Source: Anaerolineales bacterium (GTDB lineage Bacteria; Chloroflexota; Anaerolineae; 4572-78; J111). From it: a stretch of 64,000 bases of DNA. Both the position numbers and the translations under genes were made by a program. This document shows positions 50,593-57,108 of the stretch, one piece after another. The number at the start of each line of letters is the position of its first letter. Position 1 is the stretch's first letter. The notes below the pieces were generated by a model. The model saw only the letters and a list, made by a program, of their open reading frames with translations. It searched no databases and had not been told where the DNA came from. The stretch covers positions 1,550,001 through 1,614,000 of the forward strand of contig JABTUK010000002.1 in assembly GCA_015075405.1 (NCBI GenBank). The letters are read 5' to 3'.

Positions 50593-50739
50593 TTAGAGGT
50601 TGCCAACGATGTTGCTGAAAACATTACCCACAACCGGGCCAAGCAGCAGCAGAATAGCAATAACTACAATCGCGACCAAAACAAGGATTAAGGCATACTC
50701 TACCAGACCTTGACCTTCTTCACGCGGAAGAAATAACAT
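50593..50739 (-). CDS. Flp-family type IVb pilin, 48 aa
   Basis: 48 aa, too short for most automatic calls: MLFLPREEGQGLVEYALILV followed by LVAIVVIAILLLLGPVVGNV and FSNIVGNL. The GLVEYAL(I) sequence is the Flp/TadE-type pilin processing and assembly region: cleavage by a TadV-like peptidase is expected after the Gly, and the Glu at +5 is typical. AGGAG lies seven bases before the ATG. No TadA, RcpA or TadB gene is near, so the secretion machinery must be elsewhere. The gene stands alone with its own terminator. Confidence 0.9.
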   Translation of the reverse strand: MLFLPREEGQGLVEYALILVLVAIVVIAILLLLGPVVGNVFSNIVGNL

Positions 50740-50955
50740 TGTGTATCTCCTTTCTTAAAAGTTGGGAATTCTATTGCTAATGAACCCAGAAAAGGTTGGC
50801 TTTATGTCGTCAAGTTCAGAATAAAGTCGAAATGGTAGTTGAAGGTAAGAGGTAACTGGCCGAAACTTATTTTGAGTAGCGTTTTAACACAATTACCATT
50901 TTTTCTGGGTTCAAGTTACTCGATGACCTCATCGTACAACAACTTTCAATTTTTG

Positions 50956-50984
50956 AAACCCCATGAAGTTAGGGGTTTTTTCTT
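50956..50984 (+). terminator. intrinsic terminator upstream of the MoxR gene
   Basis: Stem AAACCCC / GGGGTTT, loop ATGAAGTTA, then TTTTTCTT. No coding gene feeds it on the plus strand, so it may end a short RNA or protect the MoxR unit from read-through. Confidence 0.65.
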
Positions 50985-51021
50985 AAATTTCAGCAACTTT
51001 GATTGAGTAGTTAATTTGCTG

Positions 51022-51050
51022 TTGTATCCATCCTTACATGCTGGTATAAT
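51022..51050 (+). promoter_or_regulatory. predicted MoxR operon promoter
   Basis: TTGTAT (51022-51027), 17-base spacer, TATAAT (51045-51050). A start near 51057 gives a 29-base leader to the ATG at 51086. Confidence 0.6.
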
Positions 51051-51085
51051 TCTCACAGTTACCCACAAGGAGTTTTCCCCAACGT

Positions 51086-52039
51086 ATGGAAACTGTTAAA
51101 GAATTTGCCAGTAAAGTTGTCAACAATGTCGAAAAAGTGATTGTCGGCAAACGCGGGCCGGTGGAATCTACCCTGCTGGCGCTGCTGTGTCAAGGCCATA
51201 TCCTGATTGAAGATGTGCCCGGTACAGGCAAAACAATTTTGGCTCGCGCAGTGGCCCTTTCAATCGGCTGTTCGTTCCGCCGGATTCAATTTACCCCGGA
51301 TATGCTGCCCAGCGATGTGACCGGCGTATCGGTTTTTAACCAAAAAACGCACGAATTTGAGTTTCGGCCCGGCCCGGTTTTTGCCCAGATTGTATTAACC
51401 GATGAAATCAACCGGGCAACACCCAAAACCCAAAGCGCCCTGCTTGAGGCGATGGACGAACGCCAGGTGACGGTTGACGGCCACACCTATCCGATGGAAA
51501 AACCTTTTTTGGTGCTGGCCACCCAAAACCCAATTGAATATGAAGGGACATTTCCCCTGCCCGAAGCCCAACTCGACCGCTTTATGCTGCGTATCCATAT
51601 GGGGTATCCTGATAAAGCCAGTGAAATCGCTATCTTGGGCGCTCAACAATTTGCCCACCCCATTACCACTTTGGAACAGGTAGTGACGCAAGAAGAGTTG
51701 CTGGCGGCCCAGGAAGCGGTAAAACAGGTTTACGCCGATGATTTGATCAAAGAATACATCATCAACATCTCTACGGCCACACGCAATCATCCCGACGTTT
51801 ACCTGGGGGTCAGTCCGCGCGGCAGCCTAGCCCTGTACCGCACCGCGCAGGCATTGGCGGCCATTCGCCAGCGCGACTACGTGATTCCCGATGACGTCAA
51901 GTTTCTGGCCGAGCCTACCCTAGCCCACCGCCTCATTATCAGCCCGGCGGCCCGGATCAAAAATATTGATCCAAAAGAGGTTATCCAGGATATTCTTTCT
52001 TCGGTGCCGGTGCCCGGCGCACGGGTAGCGAGTAGATAG
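51086..52039 (+). CDS. MoxR-family AAA+ ATPase
   Basis: 317 aa. Walker [18 protein letters not shown] (about residues 46-60), [16 protein letters not shown], the [27 protein letters not shown] segment (Walker B and arginine-finger region) and the conserved PTL-type C-terminal lid. MoxR ATPases act as chaperones for maturation of enzymes or envelope proteins. The DUF58 gene begins 92 bases downstream, separated by a hairpin repeat. AAGGAG is upstream. Confidence 0.95.
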   Translation: METVKEFASKVVNNVEKVIVGKRGPVESTLLALLCQGHILIEDVPGTGKTILARAVALSIGCSFRRIQFTPDMLPSDVTGVSVFNQKTHEFEFRPGPVFAQIVLTDEINRATPKTQSALLEAMDERQVTVDGHTYPMEKPFLVLATQNPIEYEGTFPLPEAQLDRFMLRIHMGYPDKASEIAILGAQQFAHPITTLEQVVTQEELLAAQEAVKQVYADDLIKEYIINISTATRNHPDVYLGVSPRGSLALYRTAQALAAIRQRDYVIPDDVKFLAEPTLAHRLIISPAARIKNIDPKEVIQDILSSVPVPGARVASR

Positions 52040-52110
52040 TAAACGGTAGACAGTAGACAGTAGACAGGGGATATAACTCTCCCCGTCTGCCGTCTACTGT
52101 TTACCGTCTA
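52033..52110. repeat. heptamer-unit hairpin repeat (GTAGACAGTAGAC family)
   Basis: Left arm GTAAACGGTAGACAGTAGAC, right arm CCGTCTGCCGTCTACTGTTT. It lies between the MoxR-like and DUF58 genes and overlaps the MoxR stop region. Confidence 0.8.
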
Positions 52111-52131
52111 CTTTTCATCAAGGAGTTTTTC

Positions 52132-53424
52132 TTGCGCAGCAGCCTGGAACGAAGCTGGGTTCTTTTTTTGATGTGGCTGGCCTCACTATTTGCGGTGCTA
52201 ACGGTGGGGCATCCGCTTTTTTTCAATCTGTTTTATCTGTTTGGGGCTATTTTACTGCTCTCTTATTTGTGGGCCTGGCTCAACGTGCATTGGGTGCGCG
52301 TCACCCGGCAAACGCAGTCCCGTCAGGTTCAGGCCGGCAAATTTTTTGAAGAACGTTTTGTTTTAGAAAACAGCGGCCCCCTGCCCAAACTGTGGATTGA
52401 ACTGAAAGATAATTCTGATTTGCCGAGTCACCGGGCCAGCCGGGTTATTTCTAATTTGGGGGGTAAGCGGCAGCAAAGCTGGCACGTGCGGACCCCTTGC
52501 TACCGGCGGGGACGCTATACCTTAGGCCCTATCTCACTTTACAGCAGCGACCCCTTTGGCCTGTTTTTGCTCAAAAAAGATTTGCCCCGCTCGTTTACCT
52601 CGCACGTGGTCGTTTACCCCATGGCCACCGACCTGCCGGCCTTTCATCCCCTTGTAGGCGAGCAAACCGGCGGCGAGGTAATGCACCGCCGGACTCATTA
52701 CGTGACCACCAACGTTTCCGGGGTACGCAACTACGTACCCGGCGACAGTTTCAACCGGATTCACTGGGCCAGCACCGCCCGTACCGGCCAACTGATGGTC
52801 AAAGAGTTTGAATTGGACCCGATGGCCGATGTCTGGATTTTTCTGGATATGGAAAAGCGCGTCCAGGCCGGCCTTACTTACGCCGAACTGCCCCCGCCCG
52901 CTTTACCGGAAGTGTATTGGGAAAAACTGCCCAACTTTACCCTGCCGCCCAGCACCGAAGAGTATGGCATTGCCATTGCCGCTTCATTGAGCAAACATTT
53001 TTTGGCTCAAAATCGCTCGGTGGGCCTGATTACATACGCCAATGCCTACCACCGCGAAATTGCCCAAAGTGACCGCGGCGAGCGGCAAATGAACCGCATT
53101 TATGAGATGCTGGCCGTTACCCAGGCGCATGGCGCAATTCCCCTGACCGAGGTTCTGGCCGCCGAAGCCCTCCGCTTCAGCCGTAACACCACGGTGATGA
53201 TTATTACCCCCTCCGTTGACCCGGAGTGGGTGGCCGCTACCCGCCATTTGCAAGACCGGGGCATCCGGGCCACCGCGATTGTGATTGACCCCAGTAGTTT
53301 TGGCATGCCGTATAATTCTCTGGAAACCGAAATAGAACTCACCGCCAGTTACATCCCCCACTACGTTGTTCATCAAGGCGACCCCCTGGATCAGGCTTTA
53401 GCCAACGCTCGCTCCGCCCGCTGA
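52132..53424 (+). CDS. DUF58 domain protein (MoxR partner)
   Basis: 430 aa from TTG 52132, with AAGGAG six bases upstream. Two N-terminal hydrophobic segments (about residues 11-50) anchor it. The DUF58 core motif RNYVPGDSFNRIHWASTARTGQLMVKEFE is at about 201-230, followed by a VWA-like region (WIFLDMEKRVQAG, NTTVMIITPSVDPEWVAA). MoxR/DUF58 pairs are widespread and likely assist maturation or degradation of client proteins at the membrane. The client is unknown here. A downstream 63-aa gene may be co-transcribed. Confidence 0.93.
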   Translation: MRSSLERSWVLFLMWLASLFAVLTVGHPLFFNLFYLFGAILLLSYLWAWLNVHWVRVTRQTQSRQVQAGKFFEERFVLENSGPLPKLWIELKDNSDLPSHRASRVISNLGGKRQQSWHVRTPCYRRGRYTLGPISLYSSDPFGLFLLKKDLPRSFTSHVVVYPMATDLPAFHPLVGEQTGGEVMHRRTHYVTTNVSGVRNYVPGDSFNRIHWASTARTGQLMVKEFELDPMADVWIFLDMEKRVQAGLTYAELPPPALPEVYWEKLPNFTLPPSTEEYGIAIAASLSKHFLAQNRSVGLITYANAYHREIAQSDRGERQMNRIYEMLAVTQAHGAIPLTEVLAAEALRFSRNTTVMIITPSVDPEWVAATRHLQDRGIRATAIVIDPSSFGMPYNSLETEIELTASYIPHYVVHQGDPLDQALANARSAR

Positions 53425-53466
53425 GATACCCGCTGCTAAGGAATAAGAATTAAATAACTTACGATT

Positions 53467-53518
53467 TGGGAGATTAGAGATTGGAGATTCAGGCAAATCT
53501 CCAATCTCTAATCTCCCT
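53467..53518. repeat. heptamer-unit hairpin repeat (GGAGATTAGAGATTG family)
   Basis: Left arm GGGAGATTAGAGATTGGAGA and right arm TCTCCAATCTCTAATCTCCC. It is almost perfect. Confidence 0.9.
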
Positions 53519-53613
53519 ATGAATTGGGGTTAATTTTTAGCAACCGCGAAGGATTTGAAACTCACCGAGTATAATAAGTCAGCAAATCCCAAAAACCTCA
53601 AGGAGGTACGAGC

Positions 53614-53805
53614 GTGCAAAAATTTATCAATTTTGTCACTCGATTAACCAACGGGCGCTGGCGAGTCGTTCCGGTTCAAAAAGTGGACACCCTGCAAGTA
53701 GAAATAGAGCGTTTAGAAAAGCATTTATTTTATACGGCTTCCCTCCCCCAACGCTCTAAAACCACTTCTCAAGACCTACAGAAGTATCTGGACCTGGCCG
53801 GCTGA
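53614..53805 (+). CDS. small hypothetical protein, 63 aa
   Basis: GTG start at 53614 with AAGGAGG seven bases upstream. The sequence (QKFINFVTRLTNGRWRVVPVQKVDTL, then a charged helix VEIERLEKHLFYTA) has no family I recognise. It may be a short coiled-coil-like adaptor. It is between DUF58 and the 34-aa ORF. Confidence 0.65.
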   Translation: MQKFINFVTRLTNGRWRVVPVQKVDTLQVEIERLEKHLFYTASLPQRSKTTSQDLQKYLDLAG

Positions 53806-53869
53806 CTGTTTTGCATCTCCCTGCGAAGTTTTTTTAAGGAAGATTTTGGCCCAAAGTTTAAAAAGGGCC

Positions 53870-53899
53870 TTGACATTTTAGCAAAACGTGTGATATACT
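53870..53899 (+). promoter_or_regulatory. strong predicted promoter of the 34-aa ORF
   Basis: Consensus TTGACA (53870-53875), 18-base spacer, TATACT (53894-53899). The start site would be near 53906, 28 bases before the ATG at 53934. Confidence 0.75.
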
Positions 53900-53933
53900 G
53901 GCAACCGTAAACTTAACGTAAAGGAGTGCAGCA

Positions 53934-54038
53934 ATGGCAAAGTGCATCATGATTGTTACCGCTCTTCCACGCTCCGGCGATGGTTTCTTCGCTGTGCCTT
54001 GCCGTAGTGCGTCTGCTGACTCCGAGGTGTTAAGATAG
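53934..54038 (+). CDS. 34-aa ORF with strong expression signals (leader peptide or small protein)
   Basis: 34 codons, MAKCIMIVTALPRSGDGFFA followed by VPCRSASADSEVLR. AGGAG is seven bases before the ATG; a near-consensus promoter precedes it and two intrinsic terminators follow within 130 bases. Two Cys residues and a short hydrophobic start are visible. It may be a regulatory leader peptide, a small protein, or the coding part of an sRNA. I cannot assign a family. The next long gene downstream is an 80-aa ORF and then an ABC exporter. Confidence 0.65.
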   Translation: MAKCIMIVTALPRSGDGFFAVPCRSASADSEVLR

Positions 54039-54058
54039 ACTTTAGCATCTAACCCACT

Positions 54059-54091
54059 AAGCCGCAGACCTCTACTGTCTGCGGCTTTTTT
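54059..54091 (+). terminator. terminator T1 after the 34-aa ORF
   Basis: Stem AAGCCGCAGAC / GTCTGCGGCTT, 7-nt loop, followed by six T. It starts 20 bases after the ORF stop. Confidence 0.9.
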
Positions 54092-54127
54092 ATTGATGTA
54101 TGGGCCAGAACTTTTTTCTGCCCACTC

Positions 54128-54159
54128 AAGCCGCAGATTATCTATCTGCGGTTTTTTTG
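54128..54159 (+). terminator. terminator T2, tandem copy of T1
   Basis: Stem AAGCCGCAGAT / ATCTGCGGTTT followed by TTTTTTT. Both copies are preceded by CCCACT(A/C)AAG, so T2 looks like a duplication of T1. Confidence 0.9.
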
Positions 54160-54186
54160 TTTGTTTATGACTTACTACTCAGGCTT

Positions 54187-54283
54187 ATGTCATTTCGAGC
54201 GACGAAGGAGCGAGAAATCCCCAGGGCGCAACAGTTAAAAGTAAGGCGTTAGGGATTTCTCCCTCCGGTCGAAATGATATGCC
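54187..54283. repeat. TGTCATTTCGAG hairpin repeat
   Basis: Arms TGTCATTTCGAGCGACGAAG, GAGAAATCCCC, and GGGATTTCTCC, CGGTCGAAATGATA. About 97 bp. Confidence 0.9.
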
Positions 54284-54329
54284 TGAGCAGTTACGTTTAT
54301 GACTAAAAATGTTGGAAACAGGAGGGGAA

Positions 54330-54395
54330 ATGCTTAAAAATACTGGACTAAAGGGTAGCTTAAGCGCCTGTCCTTTTTGCCCGGCTCAAGGCTAG
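54330..54395 (+). CDS. 21-aa ORF with strong ribosome-binding site
   Basis: MLKNTGLKGSLSACPFCPAQ G, preceded by AGGAGGGG. It is within a region of hairpins (see 54330-54530). A CxxC-like pair (CPFC) is visible. Very short, so it may be spurious or a leader peptide. Confidence 0.3.
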   Translation: MLKNTGLKGSLSACPFCPAQG

Positions 54396-54493
54396 TCCAT
54401 CGCTCGGTGCAGCAAATCATCATTTTGGGTAAGATGAGAGCAAGGCTCACTGTACCGTAAGACGGTTTATGGAGAAATTGGCCGGGCTTCGGC
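54345..54493 (+). other. structured RNA-like segment
   Basis: Inverted repeats GGACTA/TAGTCC (54345-54350 and 54393-54398) enclose one domain, followed by three short hairpins: GAG/CTC near 54438-54448, ACCGT/ACGGT (54454-54466), and GGCCG/CGGCC (about 54479-54493). A strong GGGGG site and start codons follow near 54526. Could be a cis-regulatory RNA; no known riboswitch consensus was matched by eye. Confidence 0.45.
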
Positions 54494-54626
54494 CTGACGA
54501 AAATACCTGGCAAAAGGGGGTAACAATGATGGTTTATCATAATCAAGCTACTAAATTTCGAGGGAAAAGGCCGCATCACGGTCGGTCGTCAAGTTATCAA
54601 ACCGGAAAATTGTTACTGCTCAGGCT

Positions 54627-54722
54627 CATGTCGTTTCGAGACTGAAGATTGAGAAATCCCCATGGAGCAACACATAAAAGTAAGGGGTTGGGGATTTCTC
54701 CCTGCGGTCGAAATGACATAGC
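54627..54722. repeat. TGTCGTTTCGAG hairpin repeat
   Basis: Arms TGTCGTTTCGAGACTGAAG, GAGAAATCCCC, and GGGATTTCTCCC, GCGGTCGAAATGACA. It closely matches 54187-54283 including the inner spacer CAACA.TTAAAAGTAAGG. Confidence 0.9.
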
Positions 54723-54753
54723 TGAGGAGTTACGTAAAGGGAAGGTTATAGCC

Positions 54754-54996
54754 ATGTCGTCTCTGCAAGTGGATTATTTAGTCCAAAAAGAAAAATATCA
54801 AGACCTGATTCGAGCAGCGGAACAAGATCGCTTGCTCCAGGTGGTGAAACAACAAAATACCAGCCACGGCGGCTTGCATCGAAACCTGGCCGCCTGGATC
54901 GGCCTCCAATTGGTCAAATGGGGTTCAAAATTGCAACAGTACGGCTCCGTTTCGACAACGCAGACCAATATTTACCCAATTAAATCGTCCCGATGA
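54754..54996 (+). CDS. small hypothetical protein, 80 aa
   Basis: 80 aa from ATG 54754. An upstream extension to 54649 reads through repeat sequence. The protein has a helix-rich charged start (MSSLQVDYLVQKEKYQDLIR) and a conserved-looking amphipathic C-terminal half (GGLHRNLAAWIGLQLVKWGSKLQQYGS). No family is recognised. It lies directly upstream of the ABC exporter genes, a setting common for small membrane-associated regulators, but this is inference. Confidence 0.65.
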   Translation: MSSLQVDYLVQKEKYQDLIRAAEQDRLLQVVKQQNTSHGGLHRNLAAWIGLQLVKWGSKLQQYGSVSTTQTNIYPIKSSR

Positions 54997-55080
54997 GGCG
55001 GGGTGCGAGAGGCGATGAGGCGAGGACATGTTCTTTCCTTCGCCCCATCGCGTCACCGCCTCCTCGCGTCAGCGCATCAC
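54997..55080. repeat. GAGGCGAG octamer hairpin repeat
   Basis: Left arm GAGGCGGGGTGCGAGAGGCG and right arm CGCGTCACCGCCTCCTCGCG. The longest in-frame start of the exporter gene lies in this repeat and is not used. Confidence 0.75.
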
Positions 55081-55094
55081 AAGGATTACCAATT

Positions 55095-56966
55095 ATGCAA
55101 CAGTCAATTTTATACCCGGCCCTGGACTTAAAAGAAACAACATCGCCCAATCGGCTGGTGGGATTGTGGGGCTTGATGAAGGGCTTTCGCCTGACCTACC
55201 TCGGCGCGATGGCGAGTCTGGCCATAGCGACCACCGCCAAAACCTTAACCTACCTGCTGTTGGCCTACTTTGTGGACGATATCTTGACCCAAAGCCAGCC
55301 GACTATACCCTTCTATCTGGTGGCGCTGGGCTTTGTCGGCCTGGCGATTGTCCAGGGCGGATTTACCTTTGTCAGCGGCAAACTGGCCGCTCGCTCCGCC
55401 GAAGGCGTGATTCTGCGGCTGCGCAACTACCTGTTTGACCATATCCAACGCCTGCCGTTTACCTATCACGATCACACCAAAACCGGCGAGTTGATTCAGC
55501 GCTGTACCTCCGACGTGGACGCCATACGCCGCTTTTTCTCAGAGCAAGCCATTGAGGTGGGACGGGTCCTCCTGTTGTTCGTCATCAACTTTGCCGCCCT
55601 GTTGAGCATCAATGTCAAGCTGGCCTGGCTGTCGGTCATCTCGTTCCCGATTGTCTTTGCCTTCTCGACCTTTATGTTCAAGAAAATTCATGTGGCCTAC
55701 GACGCTCATCAGGAACAGGAAGGGGTGTTGTCGAGCACACTACAAGAAAATCTGACCGGCGTGCGGGTGGTCAAAGCTTTTGCCCGGCAGGAGTTTGAAA
55801 CGAACAAGTTTGAAGGGGTCAACCGGGAACAGTTTCAACGCGGTCGGCGGCTGGTCAGGCTGCACGCCCTGTACTGGCCGGTGCTGGAAACGATCTCCGG
55901 CATGCAGATGCTCTTTGTGTTCTTTATGGGCGCGTTGATGGTGATTGACGGGGTGATGACCGTCGGCGACTACCTGGCCGCGGCCGGACTGGTCATCTGG
56001 ATCATCTGGCCGCTGCAAGGTCTGGGCCGGCTGATTGTGCAAACTTCGATGGGCCTGGTGTCGTATACCCGGATCGCTGAGATTATCAATGAAGAACGGG
56101 AGGAGGCCAGGAGGCGAGGAGGCGAGGAGGCGAAGCAGAGAAGTATGAACGGCAACATTTCACGCCTCACGCCTCACGCCTCACGTTCCCCGAACGGCAA
56201 AACTCCGACGCCCATCCGCGGCGAACTGGTCTTCAAGGATGTTTCGTTTGAGTATGATGCCAGCGCGCCGGTTTTGCATAACATCTCGTTTAGCGCCAGA
56301 CCGGGGCAGATGATTGCCTTGCTTGGCCCGACTGGGTCGGGCAAGAGCAGTCTGGTTAACCTGCTGGCCCGCTTCTACGACTATACCGGCGGCCAGATTC
56401 TGCTGGACGGCGTCGAGTTGAGGAACTACCCTTTGCCCGAATTACGCCGGCAGGTCGGCATCGTCGAGCAGGAGCCGTTTCTCTTCTCCCGCACCATCCG
56501 CGAGAACATCGCTTATGGGGTGCAGCGAGATGTGACCCAGGCGGAAATCGAAGCCGCCGCCCAGGCTGCCGCCATCCACGACATCATCCTGACTTTCCCG
56601 GAGGGGTACGATACCCTGGTCGGTGAAAAAGGGGTGACGCTGTCGGGTGGGCAGAAGCAGCGCGTCGCCATTGCCCGGACGCTGTTGAAAGACCCGCGCA
56701 TCCTGGTTTTTGACGACGCGGTTTCGGCGGTGGATACTGAAACCGAGGCCATCATTCACGCTGCGCTGGAACGGCTGCGCCAGGGCCGCACCACCTTTGT
56801 GATTGCCCACCGCATCCAAACAGTGATGCGGGCCGACCTGATCCTGGTGCTGGATAAGGGGCGAGTGGTGCAGCGGGGCCGCCACCACGAGTTGATGGCC
56901 CAAGATGGCATCTACCGCCGCATCTACAACCTGCAAGCCAGCATCGAGCAGGAGATAGAGGGGTGA
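55095..56966 (+). CDS. ABC exporter half-transporter, degenerate NBD subunit
   Basis: 623 aa from ATG 55095 (AAGGA upstream). An N-terminal six-helix export domain precedes an NBD (about 365-620). Walker A is GPTGSGKSSLVN, signature LSGGQKQRVAIARTL, and Walker B LVFDDAVSAVD has Asp in place of the catalytic Glu. H-loop IAHRIQTVMR is retained. The next gene encodes the partner with a normal Walker B but altered signature, so the pair probably resembles TM287/288-type heterodimers with one degenerate ATP site. Residues about 335-364 are encoded by a repeat insertion. Confidence 0.92.
   Translation: MQQSILYPALDLKETTSPNRLVGLWGLMKGFRLTYLGAMASLAIATTAKTLTYLLLAYFVDDILTQSQPTIPFYLVALGFVGLAIVQGGFTFVSGKLAARSAEGVILRLRNYLFDHIQRLPFTYHDHTKTGELIQRCTSDVDAIRRFFSEQAIEVGRVLLLFVINFAALLSINVKLAWLSVISFPIVFAFSTFMFKKIHVAYDAHQEQEGVLSSTLQENLTGVRVVKAFARQEFETNKFEGVNREQFQRGRRLVRLHALYWPVLETISGMQMLFVFFMGALMVIDGVMTVGDYLAAAGLVIWIIWPLQGLGRLIVQTSMGLVSYTRIAEIINEEREEARRRGGEEAKQRSMNGNISRLTPHASRSPNGKTPTPIRGELVFKDVSFEYDASAPVLHNISFSARPGQMIALLGPTGSGKSSLVNLLARFYDYTGGQILLDGVELRNYPLPELRRQVGIVEQEPFLFSRTIRENIAYGVQRDVTQAEIEAAAQAAAIHDIILTFPEGYDTLVGEKGVTLSGGQKQRVAIARTLLKDPRILVFDDAVSAVDTETEAIIHAALERLRQGRTTFVIAHRIQTVMRADLILVLDKGRVVQRGRHHELMAQDGIYRRIYNLQASIEQEIEG
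56098..56186 (+). repeat. in-frame hairpin repeat in the TMD-NBD linker of the ABC exporter
   Basis: Left arm GAGGCGAGGAGGCGAGG (about 56111-56127) and right arm CACGCCTCACGCCTCACGC (56161-56185). It encodes a charged Arg/Glu-rich then Thr/Ser/His-rich spacer between membrane and ATPase domains. No frame disruption results. Confidence 0.85.
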
Positions 56967-56975
56967 AGTAACGCT

Positions 56976-57073
56976 GGAGTGCCAAAGCAAGCTTTGGACT
57001 CCGGGTTGGCTCGTCTTGCGTCTTGCGTGTTCCGTCTGCTTTACATCACGCAAGACGCAACACGCAAGACGAA
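56976..57073. repeat. TTGCGTCTTGCGTGT hairpin repeat
   Basis: Arms GCGTCTTGCGTGTTCC and CACGCAAGACGCAACACGCA, plus a smaller GGAGTGCCAAAGC / GCTTTGGACTCC hairpin at 56976-57003. They lie between the two exporter genes. Confidence 0.85.
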
Positions 57074-57108
57074 ATTTGGAACGACCTTAAACAGAAGGAT
57101 TTTAACCC

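Larger units (their letters stand above)
50740..51085. other. intergenic region between flp pilin and moxR-like gene
   Basis: 346 bp. It contains a perfect 12-bp inverted repeat GAACCCAGAAAA (50782-50793) / TTTTCTGGGTTC (50901-50912), a plus-strand terminator and the MoxR promoter listed separately. Confidence 0.6.

Noticed and set aside
54330..54530. Cobalamin or other known riboswitch
   Set aside because: Some short motifs (for example CACTGTACCG and ACCTGGC) are reminiscent of a cobalamin core, but the order and the other conserved boxes do not match.
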